Notes under the pieces: model-generated
What the model was told of the DNA's origin: nothing
The model's input: the letters and a program-made list of their open reading frames with translations, nothing else
Databases searched by the model: none
From: Schizochytrium sp. CCTCC M209059
Lineage: Eukaryota; Sar; Bigyra; Thraustochytrida; Thraustochytriidae
Direction: 5' to 3'
DNA: 64,000 nucleotides
Assembly (NCBI GenBank): GCA_000818945.1
Contig: KN805437.1
Coordinates: forward strand, 32,775-96,774
Shown here: positions 21,701 to 30,724 of the stretch, in pieces
Position numbering within the stretch: position 1 is the first letter of the stretch
Layout of the letters: each line of letters opens with the position of its first letter
Translations under genes and position numbers: made by a program

Positions 21701-22499
21701 CGACGAGATCAACCGCCTCCTTCGTCTTCCCGAGATCGAGTACGTTCAGCTCGAGCTCGAGGTCGCCAAGAAGCAGCACGACCGCAAGCGCGAGATCCAC
21801 CGCGAAATTCGCTACGAGGAGCTCTTCCTTGAGGCCAACGAGGGCGACTTTTCCAACATCGGTGGCCTCGAGTCCTTCAAGGACGCCGAGGAGTTTGCCA
21901 AGTTCTCGGTCACTGGCTTGGCCAAGCTCTTTGGCAACAAGCAAAAGCGCATGGAGACCATGTTTACCTGGACTAAGGCCGCGCCCGCCACCCCGCTCAC
22001 GGCCGCCGTCGAGTTCCCCGAGAAGCCGCTGCTCAAGGAATTTGTCAACGCACTCAAGGCCATCCGCCGCTTTGCTGGTGATGCCAAGTCCCCGGAGCCG
22101 GACGCTGACGCTGCGAGCTTCCTCGCTTACCTCAAGAATGCCTCCTCGCCGGAGCTGGTCGATGAGCTCTATCTTCAGCTCGTCAAGCAGTGCAACGATA
22201 ACCCGAACCCGGAGTCCATGCTCGCGTACTACGACCTCATTGGTCTTTCGCTCGAGTGCCGCCTTCCTTCCGAGGAGCTGCGTCGCTACCTGCTCGTCTT
22301 TGTCAAGGCGACCATGCCCGACACCTTCCACTACAAGAACTTCACATCGGCCATCCGCAACACCCAGTACGACCATGCCACAAGCATCTCGGCTGATCAG
22401 ATCGCCGCCGAACGCGAAAAGTTCCACTCCACTGTCAACTCTCGCTTCAGCTACAAGAGGCCTGTTGATGAAGACGCTGGTGACGACGACGAGGAGTAA
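18774..22499 (+). CDS. Myosin heavy chain with N-terminal WW domain and MyTH4-like tail
   Basis: A 1241-residue actin motor in a single exon. Residues about 20-45 are a WW domain (W...GQPYYFNDDTMELSWEKP). The motor follows: P-loop GESGAGKT (224-231), switch I NNNSSRFGK, switch II DIYGFEVFEQNSFEQ and the RCIKPN element near its end. One weak IQ-like helix (QQAAQRGHLAREFRRR) follows the converter. The tail is mixed helix and ends in a MyTH4-like segment (LYLQLVKQCNDNPNPES... YLLVFVK), which in other myosins binds microtubules or cargo. WW-bearing myosins with MyTH4 tails occur in stramenopile-type protists (from memory). The ATG at 18774 gives a sensible N-terminus just before the WW domain. 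Codon use is strongly C/G-ending, as in GAPDH, suggesting high expression. Confidence 0.93.
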   Translation: MLARLSKRLKKTGPADVKGWQEKQTIDGQPYYFNDDTMELSWEKPFELLSKAEQEDGQGSWVWVPHPTNIWQAAKIIKDNGETVQVKTEGGKKVSVLREQVMCDQLTGGRAQLVPLWDLNYSSLRRPEEDLVMLDSHNEAMLINTLRLRYESDDLYTWVGAARTVLISVNPYKDVSSLYGSEQIDLHANRPPNKPLPPHVYDIADGSYRDLVYAKQNQSILISGESGAGKTVCTKQCLEFLANVAGSDADVEEKVILANPLLEAFGNAQTLRNNNSSRFGKYINIHFDSSTGVITAASITNYLLEKSRVVYQQEGERNYHVFYQMCTHPATRAKLGLNDANSYTYLTRSSVMLAKDIDDKDAHDEVLEAMSVLNFSEGDQDFVLNLTTGVLTLGNIEFAATDLDNGVTGSKIVDSTPLQAVASYLKVSVETLEHVLCNRSISVRGKTDTIPLDPAAARKACDSLAMGIYARLFIYLVEHINLSLEGDETNRTIGILDIYGFEVFEQNSFEQLLINFTNEALQQQFNHTTFTEEEKVYESEGIDFQHVEYKDSQVVLDLIQGRPHGILLMIDDEIRIPEGSEAAFMNKIETMYKRHPKFQTDKHRRLENSLSFEIAHYAGVVKYNADGFMEKNTDTLFQDAYDMLASSEFEAISELFPELDGRRQLVSLSTQFRRSLNSLMETLDETTSRYIRCIKPNDDQMANQFQAGRVIEQLRYSGVFEAVEIRSRGFPFRLTYSVFACRYSCINMGHHYKNKDEEEDLVREILSTSKQDFSDVRFGRTLVLYRAPEYKLLELMRNLALETIIPKQQAAQRGHLAREFRRRCLTAQREIQDALDVGNDIDMLDAAIANVEPTIGTFRTLFPNGQPANLKEAIAHRANLAKWKALEARLEGLVTQDPNKVYYELAKAVDEGKSLMHIPQTPRQRELIKEAIQLRENSDLGKIDAACEKVIANLYREELEDLSARSKRLGHRTPQIDEINRLLRLPEIEYVQLELEVAKKQHDRKREIHREIRYEELFLEANEGDFSNIGGLESFKDAEEFAKFSVTGLAKLFGNKQKRMETMFTWTKAAPATPLTAAVEFPEKPLLKEFVNALKAIRRFAGDAKSPEPDADAASFLAYLKNASSPELVDELYLQLVKQCNDNPNPESMLAYYDLIGLSLECRLPSEELRRYLLVFVKATMPDTFHYKNFTSAIRNTQYDHATSISADQIAAEREKFHSTVNSRFSYKRPVDEDAGDDDEE

Positions 22500-22908
22500 A
22501 TGTCTTTTTCCTCTTCGCAAAATCAGACCATCGTTTTGTTTCTCGCCCCTGTGTGTCGCTCCGCTGTTTGAGTTGTGTGCGAATTACCCGATTTACACAC
22601 TTCCACCATCGCAATACATTTTTATTGCGAAAGAAGATTACAAAAAAAGACGTAAAAATGAACAAAAACTTCGTTGTCTCTTTCTTCCTCAATCAAACCA
22701 TAAATACACATGCCAATGGTCGGTTGACTGTGCGTGGTCCGTTTGTTTTGTATCAATCATAACATCCATCAGCTCGCCGCTACATATACAATACACAACA
22801 GCAACATGTTTTGTTTTATTCTGTTTTTATAGTTCTGACATCTAGTGATACATCCTTCCTTCCTCCAGTGGTTGTCAGCGTCGGGTTTCTGAGTTGTTGT
22901 TATTCTTT
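22500..22908. other. Convergent intergenic region
   Basis: A/T-richer stretch between the 3' ends of myosin (plus) and SAS-6 (minus). No gene seen. It probably carries both polyadenylation regions. Confidence 0.45.
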
Positions 22909-25113
22909 TTACTGGACCTGCACAGTTGGACTTGCGCCCACAAAGTCTGTGGCGATTTTATTGCGAGGTGGTGAAGGCGTGTTTGACGCCATGGATGCGG
23001 CTGGCCTTGAACTGTCGCGGGCAAGCGGAGTCGTTGATGTTGCTGCTGCTGCTGCATGGCCTCCGGAAAAGGTGCCGTCTCGGTCATGCGTTTCGTGACG
23101 AGAATAGAGATGATGTGGTGGATACGAATCGCCGCGTCCCAAATCGTCACGTGTCAATGGGCTGCTTGCAGCATGTGCGCCGATGACGCCCGCTCCGCTC
23201 GTCGACGCGTCAAAATCGTCATGTGTCGACGCGTGGGTATGCTGCTGCTGCTGCTGCTGATGATGATGCCCATGAAGCTGAAATCGGTGCGGCGATGCAT
23301 ACGGAAATGCCTCGGGCGCCGGTGGCGAGGTGGTCCCAGCAGACGCCTCAAAGCGCGGCGAGATGCGAAAGTCTAACGGCCCTACGGGTGAGGACGAAGT
23401 GTGTGAGAGCGCCGAGCTTGAAGCTGAAGACGAGGCGTGCGCAGCAGCAGCAATGCGACCGGCAGGGCCGAGTTGTGCCTCGTTAATTTCCTTGTTCAAA
23501 AAGGCAATGACATTTTGATTTGACTCGAGCATCTTGTTGCACTCCTCGAGACGTTCTTTGGTCGCCTGAAGTGCGGCGCGAAGCTCCGCAGACACATCCT
23601 TTTCGTTGTCGAGCTGATCCCGAAGGCGAGCTGCGCCTTCGCGCTCGTCTTCGAGGTTCGCCCGCGCGTCCTGAAGGACACGCTCTTGCTGGCGAATGAC
23701 AATGTTCTTGGTACGCACCCTGTCTTTTGATTGCCGCACCTCGGCTTGAAGAGTTTCGATGACGCCGTTGCCCTTGTTGATTTCCTTGATGCTGAGTTCC
23801 AGTTTGCGCTGCAGCTTGGCTGACGAGGCCTTGTAGTGGTTCATCTTGTCCTCGACGGCTGCCCTACGGTCTTGCGCCTGCTCGAGCATGGCTGCCGTCT
23901 TTGCCAAGAGGTCTTCCTTGTCTTCGAGCTGCTGCTTGAGCGCAGCCATGGTCAGTTGCTGTTCGCTCACCTTCTTTTCAAGATCGTACACGGCGCCTTC
24001 AAGTTCGCGGTTCGCCTTGCGAAATCGATCGAGCTCCGAGGTGCCATCCTCGGAAAACTTTTCAAGCGATGCATTTTTGATTTTCATCTGCTGCAGATCC
24101 GCGTCGACCGCGGCCTTGGCCTCGTACAGTTTGCGGTGCTCGATCTGCAGTGCCGAGAGCTGCGACTCAAGCTCGGAAATGCGTCGGTCGGCGGTTTCCT
24201 GCTGTTTGCGAGCTTGCTCTGCGGCAGCGTTTTGCGTCTGCGAAAGCAGGCGCAAGGACTCTTCCTTTTGGCGCGCAAGCGTCTCGGCGTGCGCGCTCAA
24301 GAGCTTTTCTGCGCTCTTGTCAAGGTCTTCGCGCAATCGCAACGTTTCACGTTCGGCCTCGCCTAGTTTCGCCTCGCGCTCGAGCGCGGCGGTTTCCAAC
24401 GCTGAAATGCGTGCCGCACGCTGTGCAGACTCATGTTGTGCACGGCGAAGTCTGCTCGCCAAATAAGATTTGATCGAGGCGTCTGTGCCCGGCTGAAAAC
24501 GCAAGGCTAGGTGCGTGAGCTGCTTGAACTGATTGGCCTCGACGATTTTAAAGGACGGAAGACCTGCGAGGTCCAGCACGGCGATGAACTTGCCGGCATT
24601 GAGCTCGCCGCTCTGGCCACGCTGACACGCGGCCAAGAGCTCGACGAACTTGGGCGCGAACCCAGCAAAGTCGACCAAGAGGCTCTGTTCCTGTTTGAGT
24701 TCGTGATACTCTTCCTCGGAGACTTGCAGCGTGTACAAAAAGTACAAGTCGTCCTCGCGCGTGACCTCCATGTGCAGTACGGCGACATGCGAGTCCTGAA
24801 GCGTCTTCTTCACGCCGCGCACCACGCGCAGCGTCAGCTCGGTGGTCCGAGCGCCCTCGCTGCCCTCCACGGCATGGCCCCCTTGTGCAGGCGCGCGTTC
24901 GACACGAACAGGCACGGTGCCCTCAAACACGGGCCGCTCGCGGTCCAGCTCCACGGACATGGTCTCGTCCTTCTCTCCCGCCTTCCCGCGCGCGCCGCTC
25001 TCCGTCTGCTCGCTCGGCCCGAGGCGAAAGGGGCCGAGTCCGAGTCGAGTCAGCCGTGGCTCGGGCGGTTTTTCCGGTCTGGGTGAAATGATCGATTTCC
25101 CACTTGTTGACAT
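22909..25113 (-). CDS. SAS6: SAS-6 centriole cartwheel protein
   Basis: A 734-residue protein from the first in-frame ATG (complement of 25111-25113). An internal ATG at 24960 would give an N-terminus closer to animal SAS-6 and may be the true start. Residues about 85-200 match the SAS-6 head domain: the DLYFLYTLQVSEEEYHELK run, LLVDFAGFAPKFVELL, and VEANQFKQLTHLALRFQPGTD followed by the start of the coiled coil. About 350 residues of heptad-rich coiled coil follow, then a disordered Ser/His/Gln-rich tail with a short polyglutamine run. SAS-6 dimers form the nine-fold hub of the centriole cartwheel, so the organism should build centrioles or flagella at some stage. The order head, coiled coil, disordered tail is standard. 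Confidence 0.92.
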   Translation of the reverse strand: MSTSGKSIISPRPEKPPEPRLTRLGLGPFRLGPSEQTESGARGKAGEKDETMSVELDRERPVFEGTVPVRVERAPAQGGHAVEGSEGARTTELTLRVVRGVKKTLQDSHVAVLHMEVTREDDLYFLYTLQVSEEEYHELKQEQSLLVDFAGFAPKFVELLAACQRGQSGELNAGKFIAVLDLAGLPSFKIVEANQFKQLTHLALRFQPGTDASIKSYLASRLRRAQHESAQRAARISALETAALEREAKLGEAERETLRLREDLDKSAEKLLSAHAETLARQKEESLRLLSQTQNAAAEQARKQQETADRRISELESQLSALQIEHRKLYEAKAAVDADLQQMKIKNASLEKFSEDGTSELDRFRKANRELEGAVYDLEKKVSEQQLTMAALKQQLEDKEDLLAKTAAMLEQAQDRRAAVEDKMNHYKASSAKLQRKLELSIKEINKGNGVIETLQAEVRQSKDRVRTKNIVIRQQERVLQDARANLEDEREGAARLRDQLDNEKDVSAELRAALQATKERLEECNKMLESNQNVIAFLNKEINEAQLGPAGRIAAAAHASSSASSSALSHTSSSPVGPLDFRISPRFEASAGTTSPPAPEAFPYASPHRFQLHGHHHQQQQQQHTHASTHDDFDASTSGAGVIGAHAASSPLTRDDLGRGDSYPPHHLYSRHETHDRDGTFSGGHAAAAATSTTPLARDSSRPAASMASNTPSPPRNKIATDFVGASPTVQVQ

Positions 25114-25590
25114 TTTTTTCCCGCCCACCGTCTCGCACAATTAACCTAACGACCACACCGGTAACATGGCACGCTCCCGGCACAGCAGCACAGCAGACTG
25201 GCGGGCAGTACGACACGTAGTAGTAGGTAGTGGAGGCTGGCTGACTACTCACAAGCATCATGACCCCGAGGGAAAATCTGTGCTTGGACTTTGGGGACGC
25301 GCATTGGGACCGACTGTCCTGCGAGCAAAGATGTGCCCATGCCCATGCAAGCTCGAACAAAGGTGAAAAGCACTCATGCTGCCGAATATCGGGGCCACGG
25401 ACCTCATCGTGTTGGTTTGTTGGTTGGAGAAAAAGAAAAAAGAAAGGAAAGCAAGGAAAACAAGGAAAGCAAGGGAAGCGTAAAAAGGTGAGGGAAGTTG
25501 GAGTAGTTTGTAGTTTTACAGTCGAGGAAGCTATCCTGTTGCATTGCATCTTCATGCCCGCAAGATCTCGGGGCGTACTTGCAAACGTAT
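25114..25590. other. Intergenic between SAS-6 and membrane protein
   Basis: No gene seen. A purine-rich tract (AAGGAAA-type) lies at about 25430-25490. It contains the SAS-6 promoter and the 3' end of the membrane-protein gene, both on the minus strand. Confidence 0.4.
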
Positions 25591-26109
25591 CTACGCTTGA
25601 TTCTGGGGCGCATCGTTGTGCCACTGGTTCTTGTCAAGGTGGCTGTTGCGGCGAGGCTTGCTCTCGGCATGGGCGGCAGCAGCCGAAATGAAAATGAAGA
25701 CGATGGCCAAACCCGCGGTAATAATCTCAAAGGCAAAGCCCCAGGAAAACCCAAAGTGAGTGTTGGGGAAAAGGTCGCGAAGATCCCACGTGTGCGAGAC
25801 CACCATGCCAAAGGCAGCCGTGGCAGCAGCCGCAGTTCCGGCGTGCGAGACGGCAGTGGCATAAAAGAGCTCCTTGGTGTCGCCAAAGTCCGCCGCGAAC
25901 GAGAGGCACACGGACAGGACCGAAAAGGCGAGCGCCACGGCGCTGCTCACCATTGCACCGTAAGCCCATTGCGTGTCGAGCGCATCATCGCCGACAATGT
26001 GAATGAACTCCGTGTCGTCGATGTTCCACCACACACCCGCAAAGGAGATCACGGCGCAGGCCATGATAAAGATGCTGCCCACATGGGAGACCCAGCTGAC
26101 GCCACCCAT
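25591..26109 (-). CDS. Small four-helix membrane protein, unrecognised
   Basis: A 172-residue protein with four clear hydrophobic helices (about residues 8-27, 48-72, 82-106, 122-147) and a polar, basic C-terminal tail. The WW motif after helix 1 and the first extracellular-type loop recall claudin/tetraspan proteins, but the claudin W-GLW-C-C signature is not present, so no family is assigned. The ATG is at complement 26107-26109. A (TTC)n run at about 26128-26155 (GAA on the coding strand) lies directly upstream in the leader. Confidence 0.6.
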   Translation of the reverse strand: MGGVSWVSHVGSIFIMACAVISFAGVWWNIDDTEFIHIVGDDALDTQWAYGAMVSSAVALAFSVLSVCLSFAADFGDTKELFYATAVSHAGTAAAATAAFGMVVSHTWDLRDLFPNTHFGFSWGFAFEIITAGLAIVFIFISAAAAHAESKPRRNSHLDKNQWHNDAPQNQA

Positions 26110-28584
26110 CTTGCTTTGTTGTTATTGTTCTTCTTCTTCTTCTTCTTCTTCTTCTTTATGGCGAGAAGGAGGGCTTGTCCTTCTTTATATGAGAGGCGGG
26201 ATGTTTGTTTGGGTTTTGCTCCAACTTGAAGAGGGTTGCGGGTTTGCTTTGCCTTTCTTTGATCGAGGGTTAGCGAGCCGATACATGTTGAAGCTCTCTT
26301 GTTGCTTTGCGTTGCTGTATTCGGAGAGAGTTCAGAACCGCCTTGTCAGTACAGTGCTTGCTCATGCTTGCCTGCCTGTTGTGCGTGCTTGCTTGTTTGC
26401 TATTGATTGACGGCAATCGCGGGGACGCTCGAGAAAAACGGCGAAAAGAAGCTCATCGCCATTCGGCTTCCCTGCGCCGGAAGAATCGTATGTAGCTCAG
26501 AGCGGGACCGAAACCGGGCTCAGAGCCACAGCGACTCGTCGAACAATAAATGACTCTCCACATGGTGTAGGCCTAATTTATGCTATGTAGTGTGTTCATC
26601 TCTACTGGCTGCACTGCTGCTGCTCATTTCCCGGTTCAGGGTCGAGACAGCAACTGACTCGCTTGCTGTGCTTCGCAGACTCGACGTCACTGCCGAACAA
26701 GGCAAGCTCTCGCTCTCAATCTCGCGGCAGCGGCATTGCAGGCGGCGGCTGCATCCTCATCGTAGCGCTATCTCGAACCTGTCTGTAAACCCCCCTTCCC
26801 AAAAGAAAGTGTCAGCGAAGGCGATTCCACGACGCGTGGCCAGAGGCATTTCAAGTTCCCCGACTGCGTGTGTTTTCGTAGTGGCCGCTGCCGGCACCGC
26901 ACGCAACAACAACACGCAAGCAAGTACGCACGCACGCACGCACGCAAGGCTCTGGCTCCGCCTGCAGAGCGATATGCGGAGCGCTGTTGCGCGAAGCTTT
27001 CTCTTTCGCAGTCGCTGACCGTGACAAGCAGCCTGGGTTGGGTCAGTTTGGTCAGCCAGATCGCCTCGGGGCTCATCGAGAGCTATAGCACATCGGTTGC
27101 GATGCACAGACACGAAGCGCAGCGCTCGAGCAGGGACGCTCTTGCAGCAGGGAAATGACACGGAGGCGCAGGAGAAAGCGATGCGAGTAAAGCCAGCTGC
27201 AGCTAGCAGGCGATGCGACCGCGTTTGCTCAGTTGTATGGGCAAAAGGAGGAAAGTCAGCGAACCCAAGTAGAGAGGCCGTTCGCTGGACTCACAGTCAG
27301 AACTGAAAACTTGAGTCGCAGCTTGTTGCTCGATAAGCTTTTCACCACAATATGAAGCTCTTGCATTGCAGTCAGAGTCACTGTCGTGCGAGTTGTAGGG
27401 CGCGTCCGACATTCTGGAAAATCTGCCGTAGCCGCTCGCATGTCGCTGTCGGCTGCGGTCTGCATCTGCCTGCAGCAGCAGCATCATTTGCAGCAGATGC
27501 TGGCCTGAATGATGAAGCTCTAGCGTTGTCTTTGCTGTTATGTCCGGATCGCAAGCAAGGGATTGATTGTAAGGGCCAAATAGAGCTAAGCTGACTCGGA
27601 GATGGTACCGTAAGCGTAGAGGAGGCTTCCAGACATTTCCTTGTGCTCGCCGTCTCATCTCCGAGTCCAATGAGAGAATAGCCTCGACTAACTTTTGGTG
27701 AAAACAAGAGGCTACTCATTAGCTTTTTGAAATGGGTTCTTGTCAAAAAAAAAAGAAATGTCTTTGCATGCCACACATGCACATTCGGAAAAAAAATACA
27801 ACAGCTCCAGTGTGACATTTATGCAGTTGTCAATTATTGAAAAATTGGTTTACTCACATCAGCCGTCTGCAGCTACACTCACGGACAAATTATGTGTCAG
27901 TATTTGTCAGGTCTTTGCGAAAAGGCTAAAGCATAGGCAAGTGCCATTACTCTTAAAGAAATCGATCAGAGGTGTGAGTGAATCTGATTCTGCACTTCTT
28001 GATGAGGCCAGGAAGCGCATGGTTAATTTCCAAGCATGTATGTATACTAGTACAACAATAAAGTCATCCTACCGTTTGCAGCTGGCTGCTCGGACCGCCC
28101 ACTAGGCCTAGGCCTACGAGTGGGGGAAAGATTTGCCCCTCTGCCTTGCGAAATCCTCTCTTCCATTGTGATCATTTGATCATCACCATCATCGGACCAA
28201 GCAAAAAACAAAACTCATTCTCGGCGAGCTTGCTCGTCACTGTCACATGAAAAACCAACCAGCCACAGACAGGCAGGCACATATGCCCCCAGCCACATGA
28301 CACAACTTTGTGGCCGCGGATCGACACTGGCCACGCCGCCGACGGTGAACCCGGGGAACGCACCGTCGCGCTGACGAGGCCCGATAATTTCCGACGCTCC
28401 TTAAACTCGTATTCCTTTTTTCCCGCCTATCTGCGCCCACTTTCGCCCCTTTGCCCCCTTCTCAGCGGCTGCACCCGGCCCCCTTCCCCCCCCTTTCCCC
28501 CCCTGCTTCCCAGCCCAGCTACAAGTCCAAGGCGACGCTGGGACGCACGGGCCCGCGTCCCGCAAGTAGCTGAGCGGGCGCGGA
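26110..28584. other. Long gene-free region
   Basis: About 2.5 kb in which no frame has a recognisable product. Features seen: the (TTC)n run at 26128-26155, an ACGC-repeat at about 26925-26945, TAGGCCTA at 26568-26575, a locally A/T-rich patch at about 27680-28080, and a palindromic element at 28098-28124 (CCCACT / AGTGGG flanking AGGCCTAGGCCT). A frame of 121 residues at 27740-28105 begins with a non-ATG codon and looks composition-driven. A non-coding RNA cannot be excluded. Confidence 0.4.
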
Positions 28585-29109
28585 CAAGTGGCGCAAAAGC
28601 GCGGCGCAAGTGCACTATCCGCGGGCCACAAATGGGCGAAGCGCGGCGACGCGCGGCCCGGTCCGTCGCCACAAGAACCCGGGCAAGCAGGGCGCTGGTG
28701 GGCGCAAGTGGGCTATGCGCGCGTTCCCCACTTGGACGGCGGGATTCCCCACTTGCGGCGGCGCGCATAGCCCACTTGCGGAGGCGCCAACCTGCCGCCG
28801 CGAGATCCAGGTGCCCCGCCTTCTCTCGCCCCGCCCGAGCCCGCGACCCGAGCGCGCGAGAGACGCCCGAGGGCGGCGGCGGCGGCGGCGCGGGTGGCTG
28901 CGGCAGCGGCGGGCGCGGGCGGCGGCGACGACAAAAGCCCGGCGGGAGGAAGGAAGCGCGGGGAGGCAGGAAGGAAGCCGCGTCCGGGCGGCGGGCTGAC
29001 GCACCTTTGCGGGTGCGGAAGTGCGCGGGAGGGGACAACACGAGAATGGGCGCCGCGACAAGGGCACAACGAGAATGGGCCACTTGCACGAGGGGGGAAA
29101 GTTCACTTG
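28585..29109. promoter_or_regulatory. Cluster of eight CACTTG/CAAGTG motifs upstream of GAPDH
   Basis: The E-box-like hexamer CACTTG or its complement occurs at 28585, 28607, 28705, 28729, 28750, 28773, 29081 and 29104, that is 677 to 153 bp before the GAPDH ATG. Far fewer than one would be expected by chance in 525 bp. The cluster probably binds a transcription factor that drives this highly expressed gene; the factor is unknown. Four of the sites sit in or between the arms of the inverted repeat at 28704-28779. Confidence 0.55.
28704..28779. repeat. 19-bp perfect inverted repeat with internal direct repeat
   Basis: Arms at 28704-28722 and 28761-28779 are perfect reverse complements (arm sequence GCAAGTGGGCTATGCGCGC). 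The 38-base centre carries the direct repeat TTCCCCACTTG twice. Each arm and each direct repeat contains the CACTTG hexamer. It could be a palindromic enhancer or a small mobile-element remnant. Confidence 0.75.
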
Positions 29110-29261
29110 GCGGGGAGGATACACGGGCGTGCGCGGAGAAGCAGGGGTAAGCGAAGCAGACCCGCAACGCAGGAGCCCAAAAGATACAAGAGGGAGGACC
29201 CTTTCGCGCGTTGAGCAGCAGCAAGAGCAGAAGCGAAAGCGAAAGCAACGAGACAGACAAG

Positions 29262-30269
29262 ATGAGCGCGCCCATCCGCATCGGAATCAACGGCTTCGGC
29301 CGCATCGGAAGACTGGTCTTCCGCACGGCCATGAAGAACCCCGGGTTCCAAGTGGCTGCCATCAACGACCCCTTCCTGGACACTGAGTACCTGGCGTACA
29401 TGCTCAAGTACGACACCCCCCACGGCCGCTTCGACGGAGACATCCAGGTCAAGGGCAACGGACTTGTCATCAACGGCGAGGAGGTCGCTGTGACCACCGA
29501 GAAGGACCCGGCCAACTGCGCTTGGGGCACCACCGGCGCCGACTACGTTGTCGAGTCCACCGGTATCTTCAAGAACACCGACACCGCCAGCGCTCATCTC
29601 AAGGCCGGTGCCAAAAAGGTCGTCGTCAGCGCCCCCAGCGATGATGCCCCCATGTTCGTCATGGGTGTCAACCACACCGAGTACGCTGGCCAGGAGATCG
29701 TCTCCAACGCCAGCTGCACCACCAACTGTCTGGCCCCGATGGCCAAGGTCCTCAACGACACCTGGGGCATCGAGTCTGGTCTCATGAACACTGTCCACGC
29801 CGTCACCGCCACGCAGCCCACCGTCGACTCGCCCTCGCGCAAGGACTGGCGCGGTGGCCGCGCTGCCTTTAGCAACCTCATCCCTTCCTCCACCGGCGCC
29901 GCCAAGGCCGTTGGCAAGGTCATTCCTGAGCTCAACGGCAAGCTCACCGGCATGTCGGTGCGCGTCCCCGTCGTCGACGTCTCCATGGTCGACCTTACCG
30001 TCAACCTTGCCAAGGATGCCTCGTACGATGACATTTGCGCCGCCATGAAGGAGGCCTCCGAGGGCCCCATGAAGGGCGTGCTCGGCTACACGGACGAGAT
30101 GGTTGTCTCTTCGGACTTTATCGGTGACACCCGCACCTCCATCTTTGACGCCAAGGCCGGTATCGCTCTCACCCCGCGCTTCATCAAGGTCATCTCCTGG
30201 TATGACAACGAGGCCGGCTACTCGGCCAAGTGCACTGAGCTCATCCAGCACATGCACAGCCAGGCCTAA
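29262..30269 (+). CDS. GAPDH: Glyceraldehyde-3-phosphate dehydrogenase
   Basis: A 335-residue glycolytic enzyme converting glyceraldehyde-3-phosphate, NAD+ and phosphate to 1,3-bisphosphoglycerate. NAD-binding NGFGRIGRLVFR (residues 10-21), the Asp of INDPF (36) that favours NAD over NADP, catalytic Cys152 in SNASCTTNC and the base His179 are all visible. The C-terminal WYDNEAGYS motif is intact. No plastid or mitochondrial peptide precedes the ATG at 29262, which is preferred to an upstream in-frame non-ATG codon, so this is the cytosolic form. Strong C-ending codon bias indicates high expression. Single exon. Confidence 0.98.
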   Translation: MSAPIRIGINGFGRIGRLVFRTAMKNPGFQVAAINDPFLDTEYLAYMLKYDTPHGRFDGDIQVKGNGLVINGEEVAVTTEKDPANCAWGTTGADYVVESTGIFKNTDTASAHLKAGAKKVVVSAPSDDAPMFVMGVNHTEYAGQEIVSNASCTTNCLAPMAKVLNDTWGIESGLMNTVHAVTATQPTVDSPSRKDWRGGRAAFSNLIPSSTGAAKAVGKVIPELNGKLTGMSVRVPVVDVSMVDLTVNLAKDASYDDICAAMKEASEGPMKGVLGYTDEMVVSSDFIGDTRTSIFDAKAGIALTPRFIKVISWYDNEAGYSAKCTELIQHMHSQA

Positions 30270-30724
30270 AAAGTGTGAACACCACCTCTACTCTTCTTTC
30301 ACGGTATATACCTTGCCGTGCGCCATTTGTTTCCTTTTACCACTACTACTACTACTACGTATACATCACCCTACTCCTTTTCAAAGATTCTTTTCTTATT
30401 TCCTTTTAATTTTCTCCCTTGCTCTTGAAGACAGCAGACACCACACACACACACACGCACAGAGTAAGATGAGCACGCAAAGTAGCTTACTCTACTTTTT
30501 AGTAGACTTAACATGTTGCATGGTGTATTGAATTGTTTCCTCCACATTTTGCAACTCACGACAACATCTTGCATACACAGAGATATTAAAGCGGAGCGCT
30601 TACGTCATTTCTTGCAGTAGAAATACCTTATGTCCTCAATCCAACAGTAAATTTCCTCCCTGCAACGATGAAGACACAACGCGACTTCACTTTCAATGCA
30701 CAGGAGGAAAGGATCCTGCTCACA
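30270..30724. other. Convergent intergenic region
   Basis: A/T-richer DNA between the 3' ends of GAPDH (plus) and the accessory gene (minus). Holds a (CTA)n-like run at about 30340-30358 and a (CA)n run at about 30440-30460. No gene seen. Confidence 0.4.

Noticed and set aside
19137..22520. 1127-residue open frame antisense to myosin
   Set aside because: It mirrors the strongly C/G-ending codons of the myosin gene, has only Leu/Val/Glu/Gly-rich low-complexity sequence and no recognisable domain. It is a composition shadow.
21502..22845. 447-residue Ser/Arg/Pro-rich plus-strand frame overlapping the end of the myosin gene
   Set aside because: Out-of-frame translation of the GC-rich myosin codons, then of A/T-rich 3' flank; no family resemblance.
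27740..28105. 121-residue frame in an A/T-rich patch
   Set aside because: It begins at a non-ATG codon, has no family resemblance and lies in a region with no other coding signal.
28427..29533. 368-residue minus-strand frame upstream of and across the GAPDH start
   Set aside because: GC-rich stop-poor region with the CACTTG cluster; Arg/Pro/Ala-rich composition and no motif.
29103..30257. 384-residue frame antisense to GAPDH
   Set aside because: Shadow of the highly biased GAPDH codons; Val/Gly/Asp-rich without a domain.
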